Shown here in pieces: positions 1-5,834 of a stretch of 7,011 nucleotides of DNA. The stretch covers positions 1 to 7,011 of the forward strand of contig JAUWMJ010000166.1 in assembly GCA_030613225.1 (NCBI GenBank). Reading direction: 5' to 3'. The position numbers were made by a program, and so were the translations under genes. Source of the stretch: Desulfobacterales bacterium (GTDB lineage Bacteria > Desulfobacterota > Desulfobacteria > Desulfobacterales > JAUWMJ01). Numbering within the stretch: the first letter of the stretch is position 1; each line of letters starts with the position of its first letter. Under the pieces are notes generated by a model. The model saw nothing but the letters and a program-made list of their open reading frames with translations, had not been told where the DNA came from and ran no database searches.

Positions 1-238
1 TTATATGGGTGGAGTTTACACCCTTAAGGCTTTTGTCATAGCTGTTCTGGGTGGTCTTAGCTCACCTTACGGCGCCTTTTTCGCCGGGTTGATTTTCGGC
101 CTCATCGAGAACGGTGCTTACGTCTTGTTTGCCCAGATACCGGGAGTAGCCCCTTTCCCTTTGACAGTGTCTCTGGCTTTCTGGATGTTATTTTTTCTTC
201 TGTTAGTAAAACCTACCGGTCTTTTGGGGAAAAAGTAG
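1..238 (+). CDS. livH: Branched-chain amino-acid-type ABC transporter permease LivH, C-terminal part (5' truncated by window)
   Basis: This is the last 79 or so codons of a LivH-family inner-membrane permease; the reading frame enters at base 2 and ends at TAG 236-238. The visible part has the family's conserved stretch AFVIAVLGGLSSPYGAFFAG, followed by a hydrophobic helix and the usual C-terminal KPTGLLG. Two or three membrane segments remain. The protein pairs with LivM to form the channel of a HAAT-family importer driven by LivG and LivF. The ATG at base 5 is internal, since LivH proteins are about 290-310 residues, so the true start lies upstream of the window. The next gene begins on the base after this stop, which indicates translational coupling. 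The substrate cannot be settled here: relatives carry leucine/isoleucine/valine but also urea, amides or aromatic acids. Confidence 0.93.
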   Translation, partial: YMGGVYTLKAFVIAVLGGLSSPYGAFFAGLIFGLIENGAYVLFAQIPGVAPFPLTVSLAFWMLFFLLLVKPTGLLGKK

Positions 239-1240
239 GTGAAAAACACTATAGTTAAATATTATCCATTAATTCCGGTGTTGGCAGTATACCTCGCCAT
301 GTTTTTAATCGGTTTTTATATACCGGGTATGTGGCAGATGGTCGCACTGCTTGCATTTTATTGTGCCCTGGGGCAATCCTGGAATATATTCATGGGGATG
401 ACGGGCTATGTGGATTTTGGCTATGTGACCTTCATAGCCCTAGGCACTTATGGAATGGCATTAGGAATATCTTACACCCATCAGTATGAGTGGCTTGGCA
501 TAGGAATCATATTTATAGGTCTCATTTTGGCCCTGTTCCTTGCCTCCTTGTCAGCGCTCCTTGAATCATTTATTGCCTTAAGGCTCAGGGGGGCCTATTT
601 TGCCATCGCCTGTATAGGTATTAATGAGGGGCTCAGGCACTTTATAGAAGGAGCAAGGATTTGGGGTGGCTCTGACGGTATTATATTTTACGGGGCGTTA
701 ATACAGGCATTTGGAAGGGAGACATCTAACCAGATAACTGGCTTCTGGGCAGATGTTGCGGTCTTTATTATTGCGGCCTTGGCTGCTATCTTGAATATCT
801 ATTATATGAGGAGCAAAATCGGCTATGCCCTGACTGCAGTAAGAGAAGATGAGGATGCAGCTAAAGTCATGGGAATAAATACAACAAAGTACAAAACCAT
901 TGCCTTTTTAACCAGTGGTTTACTCGGGGCAGCGGTTGGAGCTTTTGCCTGGGGTGTCAAATTAGCCCATGTATATCCTGGCGATGTGTTTGTCATACAT
1001 TACACAATTGAGTGTATTGTAGTGGTTCTCTTGGGTGGCGCAGGCACCCTCCTTGGGCCGGTGGTCGGAGGACTTGTCTATGGGCTATCTAAATATTGGT
1101 TAGCTGTCGTCTTGCCCGGCTTCCAACTTCTTGTTTTTGCACCAATTATTATTATCATCATCGTTGTATTTCCAGAAGGGATTATTGGATTTGTCAAACA
1201 AAAAACTAAAGGCACACCCTTAGCGAGGTATATCATATAG
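239..1240 (+). CDS. livM: Branched-chain amino-acid-type ABC transporter permease LivM
   Basis: A 333-residue integral membrane permease, the second channel subunit of the HAAT importer. It has about eight hydrophobic segments, starting at residues 9-30 and ending at about 283-315 with an isoleucine-rich helix. Family landmarks are visible: GYVDFGYVTFIALGTYG near residue 56, LRLRGAYFAIACIG near 114, WGGSDGI at 142-148, the cytoplasmic coupling-loop sequence ALTAVREDEDAAKVMGI near 197-213, which should contact the ATPases, and GGAGTLLGPVVGG near 266. The start is taken as GTG 239, directly after the livH stop, because it gives a normal family length and N-terminus; the first in-frame ATG is at residue 21 and would cut into the first helix. 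The Shine-Dalgarno is weak (GGGGA), consistent with coupling to livH. The substrate is inferred only at the level of branched-chain amino acids or similar compounds. Confidence 0.95.
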   Translation: MKNTIVKYYPLIPVLAVYLAMFLIGFYIPGMWQMVALLAFYCALGQSWNIFMGMTGYVDFGYVTFIALGTYGMALGISYTHQYEWLGIGIIFIGLILALFLASLSALLESFIALRLRGAYFAIACIGINEGLRHFIEGARIWGGSDGIIFYGALIQAFGRETSNQITGFWADVAVFIIAALAAILNIYYMRSKIGYALTAVREDEDAAKVMGINTTKYKTIAFLTSGLLGAAVGAFAWGVKLAHVYPGDVFVIHYTIECIVVVLLGGAGTLLGPVVGGLVYGLSKYWLAVVLPGFQLLVFAPIIIIIIVVFPEGIIGFVKQKTKGTPLARYII

Positions 1241-1242
1241 CT

Positions 1243-1989
1243 ATGGCATTATTGAAACTGGAAAATATAACAAAGACCTTTGGTGGTTTGGTAGCGGTAA
1301 ATGATGTGAGCCTTGAAATCGAACATGGAGAATTAATCGCAATAGTTGGTCCAAATGGCGCAGGAAAGACAACCCTTTTCAATGTCATCAGCGGGGTTTA
1401 CCGACCCGATAAAGGGAAAATAATCTTTGAGGGAAGAGATATCACTAGAATGGCGGCTTATAAACGAGCGCCGCTCGGACTTGGGAGGACCTTCCAGATA
1501 CCCAGACCTTTCAGCTCAGCCACCGTTCGAGAAAATGTGGCGGTAGGAGCCATGTTTGGTTCCCTGGCAGGCAAGGTCAGCGTAGATGACTCCCTGGAAA
1601 TTGCCGATCGTTATATTGAGCTTGTTGGCTTGGAGGCCCATAAAGACAAGGAAGCCGGATCCCTGACCCCGGTTGAAAAAAAGATGATGGAGATTGCCAG
1701 GGCCCTGGCCATGAAGCCCAAACTCCTTCTTATGGATGAAGCGATGGCCGGGATGCATCCCAAGGATATTGATGAAATGGTCAGGTTTCTAAAAGAGATA
1801 AAAGAAAAGGAAAACATTGCGGTTGTTTCCATGGTTGAGCATATTATGAGGGCCGTTGTAGGATTAGCTGAGCGGGTAATGGTTATGCATCAGGGTGCCA
1901 AATTAGTGGATGCCAAAACAGAAGAGGCTTTGACTGATCCAAGAGTCGTAGAGGTATATTTAGGCCATCCACCGGATGAGTCCAGATAA
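1243..1989 (+). CDS. livG: ABC transporter ATP-binding protein LivG
   Basis: A 248-residue cytoplasmic ATPase of the LivG type, expected to pair with LivF and power import through LivH/LivM. The Walker A motif GPNGAGKTT is at residues 36-44. The LivG-type Q-loop region RTFQIPRPF is at 82-90. Walker B is LLLMDE, with Asp165 and the catalytic Glu166, and a switch histidine is at His200 (MVEH). The ABC signature is degenerate: LTPVEKK at 141-147 stands where most ABC ATPases have LSGGQ, and DEP after Walker B reads DEA. Both depart from the consensus but occur among LivG proteins from memory, so loss of function is not implied. The length is close to E. coli LivG (about 255). The start ATG is 2 bases after the livM stop; its best Shine-Dalgarno (GAGG, 1225-1228) is 14 bases away, so coupling is likely. 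Confidence 0.95.
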   Translation: MALLKLENITKTFGGLVAVNDVSLEIEHGELIAIVGPNGAGKTTLFNVISGVYRPDKGKIIFEGRDITRMAAYKRAPLGLGRTFQIPRPFSSATVRENVAVGAMFGSLAGKVSVDDSLEIADRYIELVGLEAHKDKEAGSLTPVEKKMMEIARALAMKPKLLLMDEAMAGMHPKDIDEMVRFLKEIKEKENIAVVSMVEHIMRAVVGLAERVMVMHQGAKLVDAKTEEALTDPRVVEVYLGHPPDESR

Positions 1990-2006
1990 CGATCTGAAGA
2001 TTTGGA

Positions 2007-2013
2007 AGAAGGA
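2007..2013 (+). promoter_or_regulatory. Ribosome binding site of livF
   Basis: The purine-rich AGAAGGA lies 9 bases before ATG 2023. It falls downstream of the in-frame TTG at 2002 and therefore supports ATG 2023 as the real start of livF. Confidence 0.7.
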
Positions 2014-2022
2014 AAAACAGAT

Positions 2023-2739
2023 ATGAGTAGTATGTTAAAAGTGGAGAATCTTGAGTCCGGTTATGGATCCATGCAGGTATTGTGGAAACCGAGCCTGGAG
2101 GTCAAAAAAGGTTCTATAACTTCTCTGCTTGGCCCCAATGGGGTGGGAAAGACAACTCTGCTTCAAACGATTTTAGGTTCTGTGGAACCTTCGGGAGGGA
2201 GAATAATCTACGAAGAAAGGGATGTTACCCACTCGCCGACACATGAAAAAGTAGACATGGGCATTGTTCTGGCCCCTGAAGGAAAGCATCTTTTCGTTGG
2301 AATGAGTGTTCATGAAAATTTAATAATGGGAGCCTTTCCTAAAGAGGCTAAGAAATATATGGATGATTCCCTATCCATTGTTTATTCTTTATTTCCCATC
2401 CTTAAGGAAAGAGCCAAACAGAGAGCCGGTTTGTTGAGCGGAGGGGAGCAGCAGATGCTGACTATTGCCCGGGCGTTAATGTCAAGGCCGAAACTTATAA
2501 TGCTTGATGAGCCTAGTCAGGGATTGGCACCCTTACTGGTTCAGCATGTTTTTGAGACTATAAAAAAAATGAAGGTTGAAATAGGTTTAACCATCCTTCT
2601 AGTGGAGCAAAATGCCGATGCCTCCCTAAATGCTTCTGACTATGTTTACATTATGCATGAAGGTATAATCAAAGCAAAAGGAACACCTGAAGAAATAAAG
2701 GGATCACCTGACATACGAGAGGCCTATTTGGGAATTTGA
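2023..2739 (+). CDS. livF: ABC transporter ATP-binding protein LivF
   Basis: The second ATPase of the HAAT importer, 238 residues from ATG 2023. An in-frame TTG at 2002 would add seven residues (MEEGKTD), but the Shine-Dalgarno and the family length (237 in E. coli) favour the ATG. Numbering from that ATG, Walker A GPNGVGKTT is at 37-45. APEGKHLF, the LivF-type segment after the Q-loop region, is near 84-91. The canonical signature LSGGEQ is at 138-143. Walker B KLIMLDEPSQGLAP has Asp162 and Glu163. VEQN takes the place of the usual switch histidine, with Gln196, which is normal for LivF. With LivG this would make a heterodimer in which one signature is canonical and one is not. It is the last gene of the operon; its stop lies 3 bases from the stop of the convergent PBP gene. 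Confidence 0.95.
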   Translation: MSSMLKVENLESGYGSMQVLWKPSLEVKKGSITSLLGPNGVGKTTLLQTILGSVEPSGGRIIYEERDVTHSPTHEKVDMGIVLAPEGKHLFVGMSVHENLIMGAFPKEAKKYMDDSLSIVYSLFPILKERAKQRAGLLSGGEQQMLTIARALMSRPKLIMLDEPSQGLAPLLVQHVFETIKKMKVEIGLTILLVEQNADASLNASDYVYIMHEGIIKAKGTPEEIKGSPDIREAYLGI

Positions 2740-2742
2740 TAC

Positions 2743-5148
2743 TTACATATCCATCTTATAGAAATGTTCCGGCTCGGTAATCGAACCGGGTTTTGGGGTA
2801 TATTCGGTGGGAACAGTTCCTTCCTTAAAACATTCAAAAATTGTTTCTGCAGACTCAGGTATAGGCAAAAGGCCTGTTTCTGCATCGATTTGAGAAAAGA
2901 CAACCCCTTTCGGCACCTGAAAAATCCTTACTGGTTTTTTATCAAGTATGCGTTTCATAAAACCGAGCCAGGTCGGGCATGCTGCCTTGGAACCGGTTTC
3001 ATATACCCCCAGGGAACTTTCCTCGTCAAATCCAACCCACACACCGGATATATAACGTGGAGTGTATCCGACAAACCAGGCATCAAACAGGTCGTTTGTT
3101 GTCCCGGTCTTGCCGGCTGTCGGCCTGCCCAAAGCTTTGGCCCTCCAGCCGGTTCCATGTTGAACAACGCCTTCAAGGAGATTGGTCATCATATAGGCAG
3201 TTGTCGTTTCTATTGCCTTTTCCTTTATCGGGATAGACTCTTCAAGCACGTTCCCATCCCGATCAATAATTTTTGTAATAAAAACCGGCTCAACAAGGTA
3301 ACCGGAATTGTTAAAAACCGAATATGCGTTGACAAGCTCAAGCAGAGAAACACCTGAAGAACCAAGCGCTATTGAAAGATCTCTGCTTAAATTGGAAGTA
3401 ATGCCGAGCTTTCGTGCATAATCTCTCGCATAATCTATTCCTATGTCCTGCAGGATTTTTATGGTTACGACATTGCGGGATTTTGCAAGAGCAGTTCGAA
3501 AAAGGGTGGGCCCGTAAAATTTTTTTCCATAATTTTTAGGCTTCCATTTTAAATCCTGTTCTTCATCTTTAAACACGATGGGGGAATCGATTATCGTGGT
3601 TGCCGGTGTATACCCCATATCGATTGCTGCAGCGTATATTATCGGCTTAAAGGCAGAACCAGGTTGCCGCCTTGATTGTATGGCCCTGTTAAACTGGGTT
3701 TCTCTGGCATCACGACCACCTATCATTGCCTTCACATGACCTGTTCCAGCTTCTAAAGACAAAAGAGCCCCTTGGGCTTTTGGAACCTGTTCCAGCGCAA
3801 GACTCCATAACTCACTGTCTTTATTTTTATCTTTTACTTTTACCAGTATAACATCGCCTTCTTTTAGGGCCCTGCCGGGATGTTTCACAGCCTTTGCGCG
3901 AAAAGGAACTTTGGGATTAGGCTTTCTTGCCCAATCCATATCTGCAAGTTCAATAACACCCCGGGCGTTACCCATCCGGATGGTAGTTGTATCGTTTTTA
4001 TTATCAACCTTTATTACAACACCTTCTACTGTATTTCCTTTTTCAATGGGAGTTTCATCGAATTCGATCTGAAGTTCTTTTGAAAATGTTTCGATTTCTT
4101 CTTTTCTCAGATGTTTCAGGGGACCTCTATAGCCCTGGCGTTTATCAAGAGCTTTCAGACCTTTTACGATTTCTTCCCGTGCAATTTTTTGCATCTCGAT
4201 ATTTACACAAGTATAGATTTTGAGGCCTTCCCTGTACAAATTTTCAGGACCGTATTTTTTTTCTATATACCGTCTGACATGTTCTGTATAAAAAGGAACC
4301 TTTTCAATATACCAGTTCCGCCTCGGTTGAATATCAAGCTGTACGTTTATGGCACTGGTAGCTTGAATATTCGTAATATATCCCTCTGCAACCATACGAT
4401 TTAAAACGTAGATCTGGCGCTGCTTTGCTTTTTCAGGGAATCTGAAGGGGGAATATCGGCTGGGCGCCTGTGGCAGTCCTGCCAAAACAGCACATTCAGC
4501 AAGGTTTAGCTCTTTAGCGGATTTTCCGAAATAATTTTCGGAAGCTGCCTCCACGCCGTAGGCTGCATGTCCCAGATAAATCTGATTTAAATATAAATAA
4601 AGAATCTCCTGCTTGGAAAACGTTTTATCAATCCGATAGGCAAGTATGGCCTCTTTTATTTTTCTGTTATAACTTCTTTCCGGTGTCAAAAAGAACGATT
4701 TGGTGACCTGCTGTGTAATTGTGCTGCCCCCCTGAACAATTTCACCGGCTTCAAGATTTTTTATAAAGGCTCTGACAATACTGAAAAAGTCTACCCCCTT
4801 GTGCCTATAAAATCTTGAGTCTTCTGAAGCAATGAATGCCTCAATCAGCATGGCCGGCATTTCCGACAAAGGGACTACAACTCTGCGCTCATAATAAAAC
4901 TCAGCAATTTTTCTGTTGTCGTCGGAATATACCTCTGTTATTATAGAGGGATGATAATCGGTTAAAGAAGAAATTTTAGGGAGATCTTTGCTTAAATAAA
5001 AATAAACTATAACTGATGTAAGTGCACCGGATAATAATAGGATAACAGCAGCTAAAATGGAATATTTAAGAATTTTCTTCAGGTTTCCACCATCATCGCG
5101 CCTGGAACGCATTTTCAATATTTCAGTGGTACTTCTTCGTTGAGACAT
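2743..5148 (-). CDS. mrcA: Penicillin-binding protein 1A (class A, bifunctional peptidoglycan glycosyltransferase/transpeptidase)
   Basis: An 801-residue membrane-anchored enzyme that polymerises lipid II into glycan strands and cross-links their peptides in the periplasm. A short basic cytoplasmic tail (to about residue 27) precedes one transmembrane anchor at about 28-52. The GT51 glycosyltransferase domain spans about 65-240: catalytic Glu109 in ASEDSRFYRHKG, QGGSTITQQ at 139-147, and second acidic residue Glu166 in RKIKEAILAYRID. An OB-like insert at about 370-445 (EGVVIKV, GDVILVKVKD) is typical of PBP1A rather than PBP1B. The transpeptidase follows with SAFK (nucleophile Ser498, Lys501), SRN at 557-559 and KTGT at 680-683. 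All key residues are present and the length is normal (E. coli PBP1A about 850). AGGAG (ctcct on the + strand, 5159-5163) lies 10 bases before the ATG. The gene stands alone, convergent with livF and divergent from hisI. The symbol could equally be ponA. Confidence 0.96.
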   Translation of the reverse strand: MSQRRSTTEILKMRSRRDDGGNLKKILKYSILAAVILLLSGALTSVIVYFYLSKDLPKISSLTDYHPSIITEVYSDDNRKIAEFYYERRVVVPLSEMPAMLIEAFIASEDSRFYRHKGVDFFSIVRAFIKNLEAGEIVQGGSTITQQVTKSFFLTPERSYNRKIKEAILAYRIDKTFSKQEILYLYLNQIYLGHAAYGVEAASENYFGKSAKELNLAECAVLAGLPQAPSRYSPFRFPEKAKQRQIYVLNRMVAEGYITNIQATSAINVQLDIQPRRNWYIEKVPFYTEHVRRYIEKKYGPENLYREGLKIYTCVNIEMQKIAREEIVKGLKALDKRQGYRGPLKHLRKEEIETFSKELQIEFDETPIEKGNTVEGVVIKVDNKNDTTTIRMGNARGVIELADMDWARKPNPKVPFRAKAVKHPGRALKEGDVILVKVKDKNKDSELWSLALEQVPKAQGALLSLEAGTGHVKAMIGGRDARETQFNRAIQSRRQPGSAFKPIIYAAAIDMGYTPATTIIDSPIVFKDEEQDLKWKPKNYGKKFYGPTLFRTALAKSRNVVTIKILQDIGIDYARDYARKLGITSNLSRDLSIALGSSGVSLLELVNAYSVFNNSGYLVEPVFITKIIDRDGNVLEESIPIKEKAIETTTAYMMTNLLEGVVQHGTGWRAKALGRPTAGKTGTTNDLFDAWFVGYTPRYISGVWVGFDEESSLGVYETGSKAACPTWLGFMKRILDKKPVRIFQVPKGVVFSQIDAETGLLPIPESAETIFECFKEGTVPTEYTPKPGSITEPEHFYKMDM
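2769..2794 (+). terminator. Possible rho-independent terminator of the liv operon
   Basis: About 30 bases after the livF stop, CCGGCTCG (2769-2776) can pair with CGAACCGG (2782-2789). This gives an 8-bp stem with one mismatch and a 5-base loop, followed by GTTTT. It is the first candidate hairpin after livF, but it lies inside the 3' coding end of the convergent PBP gene and its T-run is only four long. It could equally be chance structure in codons. Confidence 0.3.
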
Positions 5149-5191
5149 ACTTGTGACACTCCTGCATCATAATTTTTGTTTGGTTTTTTCT

Positions 5192-5212
5192 ATCAGGTTT
5201 TAATCTATTAAG
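5192..5212. repeat. Short direct repeat, copy 1 (PBP side)
   Basis: ATCAGGTTTTA, three spacer bases, then TATTAAG. The same two blocks recur at 5621-5640 with a two-base spacer. The copies lie on opposite sides of the MITE-like element and are in the same orientation. Confidence 0.6.
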
Positions 5213-5224
5213 CAAGATACCCGT

Positions 5225-5235
5225 CAATTTAAAAA
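5225..5235. repeat. Left 11-bp direct repeat (target-site duplication)
   Basis: CAATTTAAAAA, identical to 5519-5529. It abuts the outer end of the left terminal inverted repeat exactly, as a target-site duplication should. Confidence 0.85.
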
Positions 5236-5256
5236 CAGGGTAACCGCATTTGGAAA
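5236..5256 (+). repeat. Left terminal inverted repeat (21 bp)
   Basis: It starts CAGGGTAACCGCATTTGG and pairs perfectly with 5498-5518. The match stops at the next base on both the outer and the inner side. Confidence 0.88.
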
Positions 5257-5285
5257 AATAAACCAGATTAATCAGTTTACAAGGA

Positions 5286-5317
5286 GGGGGTTAAAGGTTT
5301 TTTCTCCAGACGATATC
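5286..5317 (+). repeat. Internal inverted repeat II, left arm
   Basis: These 32 bases start GGGGGTTAAA and end CGATATC. They match the reverse complement of 5442-5473 at 28 of 32 positions, with mismatches at positions 11-13 and 25 of the arm. Confidence 0.8.
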
Positions 5318-5343
5318 TTTTTAAGTTTGCAGGATATATCGTA

Positions 5344-5424
5344 GTGACCCGATATTTATGATTTGATGCACAGATTATCTCATCTTTTAAATAATTTACG
5401 CAAAATCATGAAATATCAGGTCAC
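5344..5424. repeat. Internal inverted repeat III with central loop
   Basis: The left arm 5344-5365 (GTGACCCGATATTT then ATGATTTG) pairs with the right arm 5401-5424. There is one mismatch, and the right arm carries two single-base bulges. The unpaired centre is 5366-5400. This is the innermost stem of the element. Confidence 0.75.
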
Positions 5425-5441
5425 CCCGCACAGTATAGGTT

Positions 5442-5473
5442 GATATCGGCTGGAGAAAAATTTTTTAACCCCC
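5442..5473 (-). repeat. Internal inverted repeat II, right arm
   Basis: It starts GATATCGGCTGGAG and ends in CCCCC, the partner of 5286-5317 (28 of 32 bases complementary). Confidence 0.8.
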
Positions 5474-5497
5474 GGACCAGGTTCAAAGGTAACATTA

Positions 5498-5518
5498 TTT
5501 CCAAATGCGGTTACCCTG
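5498..5518 (-). repeat. Right terminal inverted repeat (21 bp)
   Basis: It ends CCAAATGCGGTTACCCTG and is an exact reverse complement of 5236-5256. Confidence 0.88.
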
Positions 5519-5529
5519 CAATTTAAAAA
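5519..5529. repeat. Right 11-bp direct repeat (target-site duplication)
   Basis: CAATTTAAAAA, identical to 5225-5235 and directly abutting the right end of the element. It is also the left part of a small palindrome, CAATTTA (5519-5525) / TAAATTG (5530-5536). Confidence 0.85.
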
Positions 5530-5620
5530 TAAATTGACTTTATGTGCGGTTGTGGGTACTTGGATGACATTTTATAGTAACTCAGGTTCAAGGTTGATGA
5601 ATTCGTAAAAAGTCAAATTC

Positions 5621-5640
5621 ATCAGGTTTTAGGTATTAAG
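5621..5640. repeat. Short direct repeat, copy 2 (hisI side)
   Basis: ATCAGGTTTTA, two spacer bases, then TATTAAG, matching 5192-5212 on the other side of the MITE-like element. It overlaps the left inner arm of the second repeat cluster. Confidence 0.6.
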
Positions 5641-5711
5641 TTTTATGTTTTATGTTAATGATATTATCTGTTTTCACAAGGAGTTAAAACTTAAATCCTA
5701 AAACTTAAAAC

Positions 5712-5748
5712 GTTTCGTAAAAAGTGGCTTTTATACTTTTTACGAAAC
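5712..5748. repeat. Perfect hairpin with 14-bp stem
   Basis: GTTTCGTAAAAAGT (5712-5725) and ACTTTTTACGAAAC (5735-5748) are exact reverse complements around a 9-base loop. The core TTCGTAAAAAGT also occurs as a direct copy at 5602-5613. There is no T-run after it on the + strand, so it does not look like a terminator for that direction. Confidence 0.85.
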
Positions 5749-5834
5749 AACCAATGTTAAAGAAAGATGAAGAGCTCAAAGCAATAAATCCTGAACCGTG
5801 AACCTTAGTAGTTACCTTCAAGGAATTATTTTTT

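Larger units (their letters stand above)
5236..5518. mobile_element. 283-bp MITE-like element with perfect 21-bp terminal inverted repeats
   Basis: The element begins CAGGGTAACC and ends GGTTACCCTG. The 21 bases 5236-5256 are the exact reverse complement of 5498-5518. Perfect 11-bp direct repeats (CAATTTAAAAA) touch both ends, so the boundaries are set by two independent signals. It has no coding capacity, so it would have to be moved in trans by a transposase encoded elsewhere. The interior is largely two further inverted repeats nested around a central loop, so a single strand could fold into one long interrupted hairpin. Duplications of about this length are known from insertion sequences of the IS4 family, but assigning a parent family from memory is a guess. 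It sits between divergent genes and may affect transcription of hisI or the PBP gene; nothing in the sequence proves that. Confidence 0.82.
5577..5815. repeat. Second cluster of nested inverted repeats upstream of hisI
   Basis: Several inverted repeats are arranged around one centre. The outer pair is GTAACT (5577-5582) with AGTTAC (5810-5815), then 5584-5597 (AGGTTCAAGGTTGA) with 5792-5805 at 12 of 14 positions. The inner pair is 5627-5645 with 5685-5703 at 17 of 19. Two local hairpins sit inside: TGATGAATT/AATTCATCA (5595-5603/5616-5624) and the strong one at 5712-5748. It shares no obvious sequence with the 283-bp element. No clear target duplication was found and no coding frame is present. 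It may be a second, older or different repeat element that forms part of the hisI leader. Confidence 0.55.
5149..5834. other. Divergent intergenic region rich in repeats, no gene seen
   Basis: These 686 bases separate the diverging PBP1A and hisI genes and must hold both promoters. No credible reading frame or structural RNA is recognised. The content is an AT-rich stretch next to the PBP gene, a 283-bp MITE-like element with its target duplication (5225-5529), a short AT-rich palindrome, and a second inverted-repeat cluster (5577-5815). No good sigma-70 promoter could be pinned down for either gene. Confidence 0.85.

Noticed and set aside
1516..1832. Two open frames on the - strand inside livG
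   Set aside because: They lie opposite a clear LivG coding sequence, have low-complexity translations with no recognisable domain, and are best read as antisense shadows.
2002..2022. TTG at 2002 as the start of livF
   Set aside because: The Shine-Dalgarno AGAAGGA lies downstream of it and is correctly spaced for ATG 2023, which also gives the usual family length.
2764..4404. Several + strand open frames and one further - strand frame within the PBP1A gene
   Set aside because: The PBP1A frame is continuous with all catalytic motifs. The other frames give cysteine- and phenylalanine-rich translations with no family resemblance.
5187..5215. Promoter for the PBP1A gene on the - strand (TTGCTT, 17 bases, TAGAAA)
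   Set aside because: Only 7 of 12 consensus positions match in an AT-rich stretch. The spacing is right but the match is too weak to list.
5534..5578. Promoter for hisI using TTGACT (5534-5539) and TATAGT (5573-5578)
   Set aside because: The hexamers are 33 bases apart, far from the 16-18 needed, and no -10-like sequence lies at the correct distance.
5712..5748. The 14-bp-stem hairpin as a rho-independent terminator
   Set aside because: The stem is AT-rich with no T-run after it on the + strand, and no gene on the - strand reads through it. Its core motif recurs nearby, which points to a repeat unit instead.
5575..5810. TAGTA at 5575-5579 and 5806-5810 as a target duplication of the second repeat cluster
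   Set aside because: Five AT-rich bases are easily matched by chance and they do not abut the inverted repeats cleanly on the left side.
5225..5815. CRISPR array
   Set aside because: The repeats are inverted pairs and isolated direct repeats, not regularly spaced identical direct repeats with unique spacers.
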